Source: an uncultured Planctomycetaceae bacterium (GTDB lineage Bacteria > Planctomycetota > Planctomycetia > Pirellulales > Pirellulaceae). Taken from it: a stretch of DNA of 64,000 nucleotides. The position numbers were made by a program, and so were the translations under genes. The stretch is taken from positions 1 to 64,000 of the forward strand of contig CALMEE010000008.1 in NCBI GenBank assembly GCA_937862885.1, in the 5' to 3' direction. Of this stretch, positions 36,612 to 46,642 are shown piece after piece (positions within the stretch are counted from its first letter, which is position 1; the number at the start of each line of letters is the position of its first letter). Under the pieces are notes generated by a model, which was not told the DNA's origin, made no database searches, and worked only from the letters and a program-made list of their open reading frames with translations.

Positions 36612-38255
36612 TTAACGGACAATATTGGTCAATTCTTGCAGCATTTCGCTGGCCACGGTGATAGATCGGGCATTAGCCGAAAAACCCCGCTGCGCCACGA
36701 TCAATTGGGTGAACTCAATTGCTACGTCCACATTTGAAGACTCTAAGTGCCCGTTACGAACCGAGCCAATTCCACCGGCGGTGGCACCGGAAACTTGAGC
36801 GTTTCCACTAGCTGCAGTTTCTCGGAAGTTACTGTCCCCAACGGCTTCTAAACCTAGCGCATTGGAAAAATTAGCGATGGCAAGCCGTGCGACTGGAACG
36901 CGGGTACCATTGTTTGCGATTCCTTCCAAAAGCCCATCCGATGTGACCCCAATCGAGACGATGTTCCCTGGTGGGAAACCATCTTGGTTCACGGCGGCAG
37001 AAAACGCCGTTGCGCGGTGAGACAATTTTGCGAAGTCGATATTGATCGTTTGACTGTTTAACAATGAATTGAAGTCAATGACGATCTGGGAATTATCGAC
37101 ACCGACTCCTCTTACTGAAATAAAGTTCCCTTCTTCATCAAATTCGATCTCGCCGACGCGCCCGTCGATCATGTTGCCTGAGTCGTCAATTAGCGTGAAA
37201 TTGGCGTCCCAAGTGTTGATTCCCATCTTCTGAAATTGAACGCTGAGGACATGAGGTTCGCCTCGACTATCGAAAATCTGAATGGTTGTATCAACGACGT
37301 CGGGCCCCTTGCCTTTCACTTGTTCTAGAAACGAGTGAGCCATGTAATTCATATTTCCGGTATTTCCAGTCACACCGGCCAACTCCAAGCGATGTGCGGA
37401 TTCTCCAGTCTGATCTGCCGTTACCAGAATTCGACCTTCTGAGTCGATTGATGCGACAGCATCGACAATATGGGAATTATAAAAATTAACAATGTCGCCC
37501 AGGGTCGTAGTGCTCGAAATGGTTAGAAATGCATCGATGCTATTTCCATAAAAGTCTCGCCCCGTAAGATGCAATTGGTCACCAGGCGCAAATGGCGTTA
37601 TAATTGTGTCGAGGTCGTTAAGTAGCGTGGTCGCCGTAGCAGGTGAACCACCAGTTAAATAGGGCTGATTCGAGGCGAGAATTTCAGCCGCCGGCGGCTT
37701 AGCCGACACGGGGAGATTGCCAAAAAATGAAGCCTCTGTCGTGCGACTTCCGCTGACGCTCGCTCCCAATGGTATGCGAATTCGATTGTCGGACGAAACT
37801 TGAAATGCTGGATTGTTACTGTCTCCTTCACCTGTGATACCAAACCTTTGAACGTAGGCACCGTTCACGGGATCAACTAGAAACCCCAGCGAGTCCATCG
37901 AAAACGCTCCGTTTCGCGTATAATTTCGGACTCCATTATCGGTCACGAAGAATCCCGGTCCCTCCAGCGCGAAGTCAAAAATGTTTCCGGTTGGATTCAA
38001 GACGCCCTGGCGATGATTTCGGGTCGTTTGAGATACCTTGACACCGAAACCAGATTGAACTGGGTTCCGTCCGCCGACGTAGAAGTTATCGCCGGTCGTT
38101 GCGGTTTGAAGGGTGTTATACATCAAGTCGTTAAATAGGATATTCGCCGACTTGAAGGCCGTCGTGTTCATATTGGCCAAGTTATTGGCCACGATATCCA
38201 GTTTTCGTTGATGTGCAATCAATCCGGAAACACCGCTAAACATCGCTTGTGACAT
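36612..38255 (-). CDS. flgE: Flagellar hook protein FlgE
   Basis: The 547-residue protein starts with the flagellar rod/hook motif: MSQAMFSGVSGLIAHQRKLD, then VVANNLANMNTTAFK-like sequence (IVANNLANMNTTAFKSA), and ends with the matching C-terminal helix VDVAIEFTQLIVAQRGFSANARS. The long middle (about 90-440) is the hook D1/D2 region. It builds the universal joint of the flagellum outside the cell. Its length is usual for hook proteins. It is last in the order fliK-flgD-flgE on the minus strand, 94 bases after flgD. Confidence 0.93.
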   Translation of the reverse strand: MSQAMFSGVSGLIAHQRKLDIVANNLANMNTTAFKSANILFNDLMYNTLQTATTGDNFYVGGRNPVQSGFGVKVSQTTRNHRQGVLNPTGNIFDFALEGPGFFVTDNGVRNYTRNGAFSMDSLGFLVDPVNGAYVQRFGITGEGDSNNPAFQVSSDNRIRIPLGASVSGSRTTEASFFGNLPVSAKPPAAEILASNQPYLTGGSPATATTLLNDLDTIITPFAPGDQLHLTGRDFYGNSIDAFLTISSTTTLGDIVNFYNSHIVDAVASIDSEGRILVTADQTGESAHRLELAGVTGNTGNMNYMAHSFLEQVKGKGPDVVDTTIQIFDSRGEPHVLSVQFQKMGINTWDANFTLIDDSGNMIDGRVGEIEFDEEGNFISVRGVGVDNSQIVIDFNSLLNSQTINIDFAKLSHRATAFSAAVNQDGFPPGNIVSIGVTSDGLLEGIANNGTRVPVARLAIANFSNALGLEAVGDSNFRETAASGNAQVSGATAGGIGSVRNGHLESSNVDVAIEFTQLIVAQRGFSANARSITVASEMLQELTNIVR

Positions 38256-38349
38256 TGAACTCTCTCTTATTCAAATGGGTCGTATTTATTTGCGCTAAAA
38301 TTTCAGAACAGGTGATTCGTTGAACGTTGTCCTAGAAACAACGTTGTCG

Positions 38350-38712
38350 CTATGCCCTTACGCTCGCGATATATTCAATTGGAAATGAGCGACCTTGGAT
38401 CACGAACATGACCTTTCCTTGGTCGACAAACATTTCTTCCACTCTTCCCGAATTGATGTCGAATTGACCTGGAATCTGGTAGCTGACTTCTTTTCCAACG
38501 AGACTGACCCCTTGGCTGATTTCTTGCAAAAGCAACATATTTCGAAATGATGTGTTTAGGTTCTCAACGCCCTCTAACATCGAAAATTGGGTCAACTGGG
38601 CCACAAAGTTCTCTTGTTTGATCGGATCGATTGGATCCTGGTTTCGAAGTTGCACGGTCAACAATTGCAGGAACTCTGATGATGCCGCGTTCGCTGTGAG
38701 AATTTGATTCAT
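38350..38712 (-). CDS. flgD: Flagellar hook capping protein FlgD (short form)
   Basis: The 120-residue protein has the FlgD N-terminal signature FLQLLTVQLRNQDPIDPIKQENFVAQLTQFSMLEG at residues about 15-50, read here in pieces. It lacks the C-terminal FnIII/tudor-like domain found in E. coli FlgD, so it is a minimal cap protein, as in some other phyla. It sits at the growing hook tip and lets FlgE assemble. ATG 38712 is preceded by AAGGAAGGG; the TTG at 38727 would overlap that site. It lies 29 bases downstream of fliK. Confidence 0.88.
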   Translation of the reverse strand: MNQILTANAASSEFLQLLTVQLRNQDPIDPIKQENFVAQLTQFSMLEGVENLNTSFRNMLLLQEISQGVSLVGKEVSYQIPGQFDINSGRVEEMFVDQGKVMFVIQGRSFPIEYIASVRA

Positions 38713-38741
38713 GTCCCTTCCTTTCAATGAAGTTGAAGTTG

Positions 38742-40349
38742 CTAGGCAACAATATTGATTCCATTTTGAATTGCTGAAACCGACTTCGCATATTCGGACA
38801 CAACTTGGGGATGCAATGGTCTATGACTGTTGTGCCCCGGATTGAGATCCAGCTCTCGATCTTGAAAATTACTTGTATCTTGGTCTCGAGGATCTCGATG
38901 CGATATATCGACATCAGGGAAGTCGATACCCTGTTCTCGTAATGCACTGACCAAATGAGCCTTTTCGCGGATAAGCAGGTCACTGGTTACAGCTTCGGTT
39001 GCTAAGATTTGAACCCGGACATTGTCATCAATCGAGCTTACGTTGATCTGCAGGTGACCCAACTCCTGCGGATGAAGACGCAAACTCATTGACCGATCTG
39101 AAATCAGAGTCGCAAACTTCGAATCGCGTACCAAAGAGTCGATAATCTGATTTAGCACAGACTCCTTAGCTATGGGCTCGTTCGACGACCGCGTAGATCG
39201 GGTTTCTGAAGGAGCGTCCATCTCGTGCACACCACTAAACTCAGCCGCATTGGTGTTGCCATTGATACCTGTTGTTTCAAGCGGTTTATGGGCTACACTT
39301 GCCGACGGTGAATCTGTCGAAACGACATCGACTATTGCGAAGCCCTTCGTGCGATCCGTTTTAAATTCCCGTGAGTCCATTTCGCTGAGAATCGAGAATT
39401 CAGCCATTGGATCGGACAGTTGGATGTTATCACGCAAATAAGGCTCGTCTGATCGTTCAGGCGGCGAAGCATTCGCGGGTGGAGCGATGTCCGCAGCGAA
39501 TTTGGCACCTGATCGCGTTAGCAAGTCGCCTGATCGTGCAGACTGAAACTTACTTGATTCTAAAATTGAATGCGGTCGTACATATTCCGCTGCATCCTCA
39601 ACTAATGCCGATTCAGAACTCGCTGACCGCGTAGTTTTGATTTCGTTGGCTAACGGATCTGGCTCTTCACCCTTAGTTTGGTTGGCTTCTCGCTTAATGT
39701 CACGCGTATCGACGTCAGCCGGCTTATCGGTAGGTATTTTCGCTTGCTGATCACTTGGAGGATGAAACTCATCGACTGTATTGTTTGAAGCGTTCCAGGG
39801 CCTAGAAGGGAAATCGGCAAAGTCCGAGGCCGATGGTGGAGGTCCGCTTTTTGCCACATCCGAAGTTGCCACGGTGCTACCACGAGATGCGTCCGGGTAC
39901 GTTGGTATTTCAACGTCAACTGATGTGAATTTATGCTGAGTCAAAAATTTTTGTTTGTTGTCGCCGAAAGTGGTGGGGTCGACTGGCGTTTCGTCGCTTG
40001 ACGGCGGCAACGTTTCAGTATCTGTTGCTTCACCGGTTAAATTCAAAGCAACTTCATCAATCAGGACAGGCACCAGGGGCGGCACTTGCCACAAGACAGG
40101 TTGTTTGAACTGCTCCTCGACAGCATCAATGGCCTGGTCGACAAGATGACTTTGGAACGACGGGACACCTTCGCGGGTCTGAGCATTCGGGGCGCGAGAT
40201 CTTGAATTTGTTGTGTCAACAGGCATCGCCCCCGAACCGAGGCCGGCGCGACTTACTTCAGAAGCTTGAGGCACGAGAGCGGAAACCACATCTCGGTTCG
40301 GTTCTGCACCCACACTCTGCTTAATTAGCGGTACCTGGAAAACTGACAT
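38742..40349 (-). CDS. fliK: Flagellar hook-length control protein FliK
   Basis: The 535-residue protein has a long, low-complexity N-terminal region rich in Ser, Thr, Asp and Pro and a compact C-terminal Flg_hook domain (about 420-490) containing SMSLRLHPQELGHLQINVS and VTSDLLIREKAHLVSALREQ. FliK acts as a ruler and switches export from hook to filament subunits. ATG 40349 starts the family-typical protein; TTG 40364 would add five residues. The neighbouring flgD and flgE confirm the call. Confidence 0.88.
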   Translation of the reverse strand: MSVFQVPLIKQSVGAEPNRDVVSALVPQASEVSRAGLGSGAMPVDTTNSRSRAPNAQTREGVPSFQSHLVDQAIDAVEEQFKQPVLWQVPPLVPVLIDEVALNLTGEATDTETLPPSSDETPVDPTTFGDNKQKFLTQHKFTSVDVEIPTYPDASRGSTVATSDVAKSGPPPSASDFADFPSRPWNASNNTVDEFHPPSDQQAKIPTDKPADVDTRDIKREANQTKGEEPDPLANEIKTTRSASSESALVEDAAEYVRPHSILESSKFQSARSGDLLTRSGAKFAADIAPPANASPPERSDEPYLRDNIQLSDPMAEFSILSEMDSREFKTDRTKGFAIVDVVSTDSPSASVAHKPLETTGINGNTNAAEFSGVHEMDAPSETRSTRSSNEPIAKESVLNQIIDSLVRDSKFATLISDRSMSLRLHPQELGHLQINVSSIDDNVRVQILATEAVTSDLLIREKAHLVSALREQGIDFPDVDISHRDPRDQDTSNFQDRELDLNPGHNSHRPLHPQVVSEYAKSVSAIQNGINIVA

Positions 40350-40839
40350 GAACAACAAACCCAAAACTTCGAAATACTATTGCCGCATCAGTTCCACCGA
40401 ACCTGTACGACACCAAATCAACCTCAAAGCAACTTGCATGCCAGATTCGTACGCAAGCAAAACTTTTGTGATAGTATTCTGCAAATGCTTTGAGAAGCGT
40501 GGAAATTTGGAGAAATTTAAATCCGCGTTGTTTGGCGAATAAACGCTGAAACAGGAAGTTTTTTCTGGGTGTAGGAAAACTTTTCTGCATCCAGTTAATA
40601 AATCGTGAACTGTGACAAACTTTTTTCGGACGGGTCATCCAATGTTTATCGAGTGGTCAGCGTACGTCAAAGCCTCACCATGGGCCTTTGAGTTACTTGA
40701 CATGCAAATTCTTGTGCTTTACGATCACGGCGAGTGGGGCGTTCGCAAGCGGCAACCGAGCTTCCGTGAAGTTTGTGGCTCGTGAGAGTCCAACGAAAAT
40801 AGAATGATTGATTTGGCCAGAGAATCGGGAATTTGCTGA
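40350..40839. other. Divergent intergenic region between fliK and the PEP-CTERM gene
   Basis: 490 bases holding the promoters of both the flagellar operon and the PEP-CTERM gene. A good sigma70-like promoter for the plus strand is listed separately at 40697-40725. No gene or RNA gene is supported. Confidence 0.5.
40697..40725 (+). promoter_or_regulatory. Sigma70-like promoter of the PEP-CTERM gene
   Basis: A perfect -35 box TTGACA (40697-40702), a 17-base spacer and -10 box TACGAT (40720-40725). Transcription would begin near 40732, leaving a leader of about 108 bases before the ATG at 40840. Confidence 0.5.
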
Positions 40840-41733
40840 ATGGATACGAGTGGATTTCGTCGCATTTTGTTCGTCGTAGTTGGCTGCGGCATCAGCTGCT
40901 GGTTTGCATCAGTGGCATTGTCCCAGGATTTCTTTTTCGCATCTGACCGATTCGGTTATACCGGTACAGTAACTGTATACGATTCATTCGCTGATGCTCA
41001 AAATCAAGTCAACCCGCGCAGCGGCCCGCACAGCGCGCCGCAGCGAGATCTTTCGCTCTATTTCAACCTGGGCACGTCGTTAATCGCCAATGATTTTGCA
41101 GCGTTTTTTACGGCCTGGTATTACACGACTGCGGGCGGGGCTCCGTACAGCGGTTCAGGAAACCCTAACAACACGAACCATGGTTTCTTACAGTTCTATG
41201 ATGATGGTGCAACGACGACCCTCAATGTTACTGGAATGTGGTCGGTACTTGACCTGAACAACCCGGGATCAAGCGAATTTACATTGAGCGGCAGCGGAGT
41301 CAACGCTACCAGTAACGCTGCGTTAACGCGCTTATGGAATGCTCCATCACTGGCGTCTGGTCCGTCATCGTTGACGATTGGTGACTTGTTGGAATGGGAT
41401 CTCATGGTGGTCGCCGGAGGCTTAACCGTTTCTGCGGATACTGAATATTTCTATAGCGCGGATCACCCGACCAATGTGAGTGGCCATATCCGCGGGATCT
41501 TCCACAATACGAATGTCGATCCAACGGTCAACGGCTTCTACCGGTTCGATTTCTCGATCAATATGAACAATTGGGCGTGGGACAATCGAGATAGTTTGAA
41601 TGGGGACTTTCGCGGTAGTTTTTTTGCCACCGTCGTTCCTGAACCCGCCTCCGGTATTTTGATCGGATTGGTGCTCGCGCCATTCTTGTTCTCGCGCCGT
41701 CTTCGTTGCCGCCGTGTTGCCACTTCGTTTTAA
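40840..41733 (+). CDS. PEP-CTERM sorting domain protein
   Basis: The 297-residue protein has an N-terminal signal segment (about residues 9-29), a beta-rich body with many Asn, Gly and Thr, and a C-terminal PEP-CTERM tail: VVPEPASG, then a hydrophobic helix (ILIGLVLAPFLF) and a basic end (RRLRCRR). Such proteins are exported, cut and processed by an exosortase, and often belong to the extracellular matrix. No exosortase gene is in the window. A good promoter lies upstream. The last 30 bases overlap an upstream in-frame extension of the cytochrome gene, but the chosen start of that gene lies beyond the stop. Confidence 0.85.
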   Translation: MDTSGFRRILFVVVGCGISCWFASVALSQDFFFASDRFGYTGTVTVYDSFADAQNQVNPRSGPHSAPQRDLSLYFNLGTSLIANDFAAFFTAWYYTTAGGAPYSGSGNPNNTNHGFLQFYDDGATTTLNVTGMWSVLDLNNPGSSEFTLSGSGVNATSNAALTRLWNAPSLASGPSSLTIGDLLEWDLMVVAGGLTVSADTEYFYSADHPTNVSGHIRGIFHNTNVDPTVNGFYRFDFSINMNNWAWDNRDSLNGDFRGSFFATVVPEPASGILIGLVLAPFLFSRRLRCRRVATSF

Positions 41734-41783
41734 TATTTGACTACAGCCACGTGCCAAGCGAACAAGCAGTTTCTCGTCGCAGC

Positions 41784-44270
41784 ATGAAGTCTCCGATACT
41801 CTTGGCTGGCCTAATATTGCTCGTTGTTGCAGGTCTTACTTGGATCTTCTTGATTTCTAATCGTGTGACCGCGGATTTCGATTTGAACTCTGCGACTTTT
41901 GTTGGGCGGGCGAGTTGCCTTGAATGTCACCAGACAGAAGCCGAGAGTTTCCATGGCTCTCACCATAATTTGGCGATGGATCTGGCGACGGTGGCAACGG
42001 TTCGAGGGAAGTTTGACGGACGAACGTTGACCCATTTTGGCGTGACCTCAACCTTTTTTGTACGAGACGGCAAGTATTTTGTCACGACCGATGGCCCGCT
42101 CGGGGAATTGCAAGACTTCGAAGTAAAATACGTTTTCGGCTATGAACCACTGCAGCAATATATGGTCGAATTGGAGCGGGGCCCTGATTATGGGCTGCAA
42201 GAAATGGGACGCGTGCAGGTCTTGCGTCTATGCTGGGATACTGTCGGAGAGCGGTGGTTTTACCTTTCGCCGCCTGATGTTAATTACCGACTAGAACCCG
42301 ATGATCCATTGCATTGGACTGGCATCACAATGTGTTGGAACGTTAGCTGTGCCGACTGCCACTCAACTAATTTCCACAAGAACTTTGATCTGCTGACCAA
42401 AACGTATCGTTCAAGATATTCCGAAATTGATGTGAGTTGTGAAGCATGTCACGGTCCCGGCAGCCTCCACGTCGACGTGATGAATAATCGTAATTGGTAC
42501 TCCCGAACGACTTCTACTGGGCTCGTTTCGCTCAAGCACTCCGATGCAACCACGCAAATCGAAGTTTGTGCAAAATGCCATTCTCGTCGACGTCAGATCG
42601 CTGATGGCTATCATCTTCCACAGCGATTCGCCGACCATTATTCGTGTGAACTCTTGCTGGATCACACCTATCACGCTGACGGTCAGATCAAAGACGAGGT
42701 ATACGAGTACGGCTCCTTCACACAGAGCCGCATGTACCACCAGGGCATTCGTTGCACGGACTGCCATGATCCTCATTCAGCCCGTTTGAAGCGACCAGGA
42801 AATTCTCTGTGCACGGATTGCCACGCCCACCCCGCGTCAAAGTACGATACGCCCAACCATCATCACCATCCGATTGGTTCGCCTGGTGCATTATGCGTTG
42901 AATGTCATATGCCCGCCACGATTTACATGGAAGTGGACGCCAGACGTGATCATAGTTTGCGTGTCCCTCGCCCTGACTTGAGCGTGAAATTCGGAACGCC
43001 CAACGCTTGCTCTGCATGCCATATTGAATTGGAGAATCTACCGATCGAAGATCGCGCTCACCTGAAACAATACGCAGACTGGCTGGCGCACGCCAAAACG
43101 GGAAACATCGCGATACAAGCTGAACTTCAGCGTCTTGATCGGGCCATGCTCGAAGCGGTCAAATTGTGGTATGACCGCGAATACGACGGTTCGCATTATT
43201 ACGATCGGCTTGCCGCCACATCCCGGTTTTCACTGGATTTCCAGGGATCAGACGACCGGACGTCGGCAGAAAATCTTTTGGTACAGTTGGCTCGCGATGC
43301 CTCGGCACCAGATATCGTGCGGGGAACGGCCATACATCGGCTGCGGCAAAGTAATTCGCAGGACTCACTCGATACCGCACTCTCCTTGACCCAGTCTTCA
43401 TCTAGTCACATTGTCGTCGGCGCAGTCCCGCGCATCGAAGCGGAACTGCTTAAGCGGCTCGATTACCTCCAGTACCAGCCAAACGAACGCGTTCACATCG
43501 ACCAGATTAAAACTGTCGTCGCCGAGTTGATCAACGCCCTCAATCACCCGCGTCTGGAAGAACGTTTGGCCATATTTCAAGCACTTTTGCAGGTCCCAAC
43601 ACAATTTCGTGTACAAAATCTAGATTCTAGTCAACGCCAACGATATGAACGCGTGCAGGAAGAGTTTTTGCTGTCGTTGAAGCGTGACGCCGACGTACCG
43701 CAATCTCATGTTATGTTAGCGAACATTCAAGCCACCGCAGGTAACTTGGACGATGCTGTCCGATCGATTCGCCGCGCCATCCATATTGCACCAGCGACGC
43801 AGGGTCTGCGAAGTGAGTTGGCGAATTTGCTTAGTTACCAAGTCACGGCGATGCATCAGGCCGCGGCACAACTTCGACAGTCTAACGATGCTGTTAGAAT
43901 CGAAGAGCTGAGCAGGGCGGGACAGGAATTACTGGATGAAATAAATCAGTTGCGGGAAGCCGACCACAAATTGCTATTACGTGATCTGAAACGAAGCGAA
44001 GGGATTGAAGGCGTCGATGCGTTACATTACCGGGTCGCGATGTCCAGTTACCTGCGGGGTGAACTTGAAGCAACACGAAGCCATTTGTCCCAAGCCCTTG
44101 CGGCCCAACCCCAAAACGAAACTTACGTTTTGGCCGCGGCGACGTTTTACAAGAGCCAACTCGAATGGAAAGAAGCAATGGAATTCGCCAAGTTGTTGGT
44201 GGAACTCGATCCGAACCACCCAGGGTATCGATTGCTTTTTGAGGAAATCAGTCGACAACTCCGTCAATGA
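41784..44270 (+). CDS. Octaheme c-type cytochrome with C-terminal TPR repeats
   Basis: The protein of about 828 residues has an N-terminal membrane anchor (LILLVVAGLTWIFLI) and eight CxxCH heme sites in the first 440 residues: CLECH, CADCH, CEACH, CAKCH, CTDCH twice, CVECH and CSACH. The C-terminal half holds helical repeats, with TPR-like units around residues 640-690 and 770-820. It should face the periplasm and carry electrons or bind a partner through the repeats. ATG 41784 begins the anchor; a GTG at 41751 is also possible. It lies 50 bases behind the PEP-CTERM gene and probably shares its transcript. Confidence 0.88.
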   Translation: MKSPILLAGLILLVVAGLTWIFLISNRVTADFDLNSATFVGRASCLECHQTEAESFHGSHHNLAMDLATVATVRGKFDGRTLTHFGVTSTFFVRDGKYFVTTDGPLGELQDFEVKYVFGYEPLQQYMVELERGPDYGLQEMGRVQVLRLCWDTVGERWFYLSPPDVNYRLEPDDPLHWTGITMCWNVSCADCHSTNFHKNFDLLTKTYRSRYSEIDVSCEACHGPGSLHVDVMNNRNWYSRTTSTGLVSLKHSDATTQIEVCAKCHSRRRQIADGYHLPQRFADHYSCELLLDHTYHADGQIKDEVYEYGSFTQSRMYHQGIRCTDCHDPHSARLKRPGNSLCTDCHAHPASKYDTPNHHHHPIGSPGALCVECHMPATIYMEVDARRDHSLRVPRPDLSVKFGTPNACSACHIELENLPIEDRAHLKQYADWLAHAKTGNIAIQAELQRLDRAMLEAVKLWYDREYDGSHYYDRLAATSRFSLDFQGSDDRTSAENLLVQLARDASAPDIVRGTAIHRLRQSNSQDSLDTALSLTQSSSSHIVVGAVPRIEAELLKRLDYLQYQPNERVHIDQIKTVVAELINALNHPRLEERLAIFQALLQVPTQFRVQNLDSSQRQRYERVQEEFLLSLKRDADVPQSHVMLANIQATAGNLDDAVRSIRRAIHIAPATQGLRSELANLLSYQVTAMHQAAAQLRQSNDAVRIEELSRAGQELLDEINQLREADHKLLLRDLKRSEGIEGVDALHYRVAMSSYLRGELEATRSHLSQALAAQPQNETYVLAAATFYKSQLEWKEAMEFAKLLVELDPNHPGYRLLFEEISRQLRQ

Positions 44271-44364
44271 GGGCTTATGCGGTGAAAAACCGTCCAAGTC
44301 CTGCAATCATTGCATATTCGTTTGAACCGCGCGCAGCGAGGTGGTTAATTGAACCGTTTCGATC

Positions 44365-45942
44365 TCATTCGTCGCTGGAAACTTCAACCGCGTACAATGA
44401 GTTGCGATCTGTCAAATACATCATTCCGTTGACAAACGTCGGTGTACTGTAAATTGACGCCCCACCTGTTTCAAATTGCTTCAACATTGTGGGACCCTCG
44501 CGGCTGGCTTCATAGACCACTAAAAGGCCGTCTTCATTTCCAATAAATACCTTTCCATCGACCAACAACGGTGACCCCCAAATTGTGGTCAGCATGTCGT
44601 CAGCCCAACAGCGAGTTCCGGTCTGCAAATCGATACAATGTAGAAAGCCAACCATGTCGGCGGCAAAAACCAATTCGCCATCGATGGCGACTGTTGAAAT
44701 TGTCCGACGAAAGATTGGCTCATTTTTTCGACCGGTTATGGCTCCATCCACGTCGATGCCGCCATACCGCCAAATAATTCCTGAATTGGGATTGGCAGAT
44801 CCGGGCTTGCCGTATTCCCCAATCTCTTCGCTAATGTCACCCGATTTCGTCGCATCAATTCGCCATAAATAAGCCACACCTTCACCGGCCTCAGGTTCCT
44901 GCCCGACACCAATCACGACACTGTTTTCGAAAAATACGGGCGTCGCGACTGTGTAATTTCGCGTGCCGCGACCGGCAACTTGCCAAACCGTCTCCTTGGG
45001 GTTAAGGTCGCACTTCCAAATGAGATCTCCGGTTTCAGCATGGTAGGCATACAACCAACCATCGCCGCCGGGGAAGTAAATTTGTGGAACTCCGTCGACG
45101 ATGCCGAACGCCGGGGAATTCCACTGGCCATGCAAAATTCTGTTTTCAGGTTTGGCACTCCAAACTAACGAGCCATCGTCTCGATTAAGACAAAGAAAAC
45201 TTGGTGCATCAGCTGCGGGAACCTCGATCAAATCTTCACCCACGCCATTCGACGTCAATAAGTACACCTTATCCTCGTAAACGAGCGGCGAACTTGTCGC
45301 CAAATTGTGAGGAAAGACGCCGTATTCGGCAATCATATCGACCGACCAAATTATGTCCGCGTCAAATTCCGTCTGATCCACTTCGTCTTGAACCAATCCA
45401 TCATTCTTCCCGTCGCGGAATCCGTTCACGTCAAGGCACATGATTTCGCAGCGGTTCGTGACAACATATAATCGGTCACTCACGACATGTGGCGTGGAAC
45501 AGATCCCCTGGTATGGCCAATCATTGATTCGGCCTTGGGGTAATTTCTCGCGGGTCAGCTGCCAAAGAAAATCGCCGGTTTCCGCATCGAAGCAAATCAA
45601 ACATCCTCGGTCCCCCTCGTGATTGTCGCGATATTTCGAATCGTTGTTTGCACCAACAAAAATCTTTCCATCGACGACCACCGGATTGGCGTAGGTCTGC
45701 GATCCTAGATCTTTGCGAAACTTAACTCGCTCACCATCGGCAATATCAAAATCTAGTGAAACACTCTGCATTGATGAAACCATATTTCGATCCACGCCCC
45801 TGCCAAACATCTGCCATGAGGATGCATCATTTTGGGCCTGGCTTGCGCTGTAACTGATGATCAAGTGAAAAAGAAAGCTTAGAATAGTCACTACTTTCGC
45901 CTTGTTGCGAATTGTCACCGCTTGTGTTTCTATCTTGCGCAT
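44365..45942 (-). CDS. Secreted PQQ-like beta-propeller repeat protein
   Basis: The protein of about 525 residues has a signal peptide (hydrophobic stretch VVTILSFLFHLIISYSASQA), then propeller blades with the Gly-x-x-x-Trp pattern: DAETGDFLWQL, HAETGDLIWKC and LQTGTRCWADD. The sequence also has repeated VDGKIFVGANN and VDGKVFIGNED strands. It is exported, with unknown function. I chose ATG 45942 because it begins the signal peptide; a GTG at 46119 would place 59 residues of non-signal sequence in front. Its 3' end faces that of the octaheme gene 94 bases away. Confidence 0.83.
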   Translation of the reverse strand: MRKIETQAVTIRNKAKVVTILSFLFHLIISYSASQAQNDASSWQMFGRGVDRNMVSSMQSVSLDFDIADGERVKFRKDLGSQTYANPVVVDGKIFVGANNDSKYRDNHEGDRGCLICFDAETGDFLWQLTREKLPQGRINDWPYQGICSTPHVVSDRLYVVTNRCEIMCLDVNGFRDGKNDGLVQDEVDQTEFDADIIWSVDMIAEYGVFPHNLATSSPLVYEDKVYLLTSNGVGEDLIEVPAADAPSFLCLNRDDGSLVWSAKPENRILHGQWNSPAFGIVDGVPQIYFPGGDGWLYAYHAETGDLIWKCDLNPKETVWQVAGRGTRNYTVATPVFFENSVVIGVGQEPEAGEGVAYLWRIDATKSGDISEEIGEYGKPGSANPNSGIIWRYGGIDVDGAITGRKNEPIFRRTISTVAIDGELVFAADMVGFLHCIDLQTGTRCWADDMLTTIWGSPLLVDGKVFIGNEDGLLVVYEASREGPTMLKQFETGGASIYSTPTFVNGMMYLTDRNSLYAVEVSSDE

Positions 45943-46252
45943 TCGTCTAAATAAAAATAATGGTTCAAAATCCTGGACCTGACGCTCGGAATCTGAGCAC
46001 GGTTCACCGGGCCGACTGTGAAAAAGGATAGACCGCTCGGCTGACTTTGACAATGCAAGGCCCACCGGCAATCGTTCAAGAGGAAGAATTGAGCGAATGT
46101 ATTGTTTGTTTTGATCCACTCAACTTCGAACGAATCGGTTTTGCGCTAAATACGTGGACAAAACTCTCCGCCTGATTCGAGCCGCCCGCGTGCAGTCAGT
46201 TTGGAATTATGGGAAACCAAATTGGTCCTTCCATCCGTCGTTAAATTATCGA
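45943..46252. other. Intergenic region, nothing recognised
   Basis: About 310 bases upstream of the propeller gene; its frame stays open through here to 46119 without signal-like or family-like sequence. No strong promoter or hairpin seen. Confidence 0.4.
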
Positions 46253-46642
46253 CTAACTATTAATGTTCAATACGATTACCACGATGAAGATTGTGGAGAC
46301 AATGAACCCTAATACGCCTGTGACGATCCCAATCCATGCCCGCACCGATGACATCGTTTTCCCGTATGTTGACTCTTGGACTTTCCAAGTTCTCAGACCG
46401 AGAAATCCCAATAACACGGCAGTTGGCCCCAACAAAATTCCCGACCCGCACAAAATCAGGCCAAAGATGCCGGTGTAACATGAAATCGCGGCCAGAGGAT
46501 TCGTTGGAAGTAGCCCATCGATAGTCGATGCACCCTGTGTCTCAGCGGAGATTGGTTTTGCCATTAGCGGTTCCGCGAACTGGCTTCGAGTGATTGGGGG
46601 AACGCCGGGTGTCGGTGTGTTGGGGTTAGTCGGGTCATTCAT
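46253..46642 (-). CDS. DUF4190-type membrane protein
   Basis: The 129-residue protein has a Pro/Thr-rich N-terminus (about 1-45) and two hydrophobic helices, about residues 50-80 and 100-126, joined by a short loop. The pattern NPLAAISCYTGIFGLILCG followed by a Gly-rich turn and a second helix with IGIVTGVLGFI fits DUF4190. The role is unknown. Start is ATG 46642. It is flanked by gaps of over 300 bases on both sides. Confidence 0.75.
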   Translation of the reverse strand: MNDPTNPNTPTPGVPPITRSQFAEPLMAKPISAETQGASTIDGLLPTNPLAAISCYTGIFGLILCGSGILLGPTAVLLGFLGLRTWKVQESTYGKTMSSVRAWIGIVTGVLGFIVSTIFIVVIVLNINS

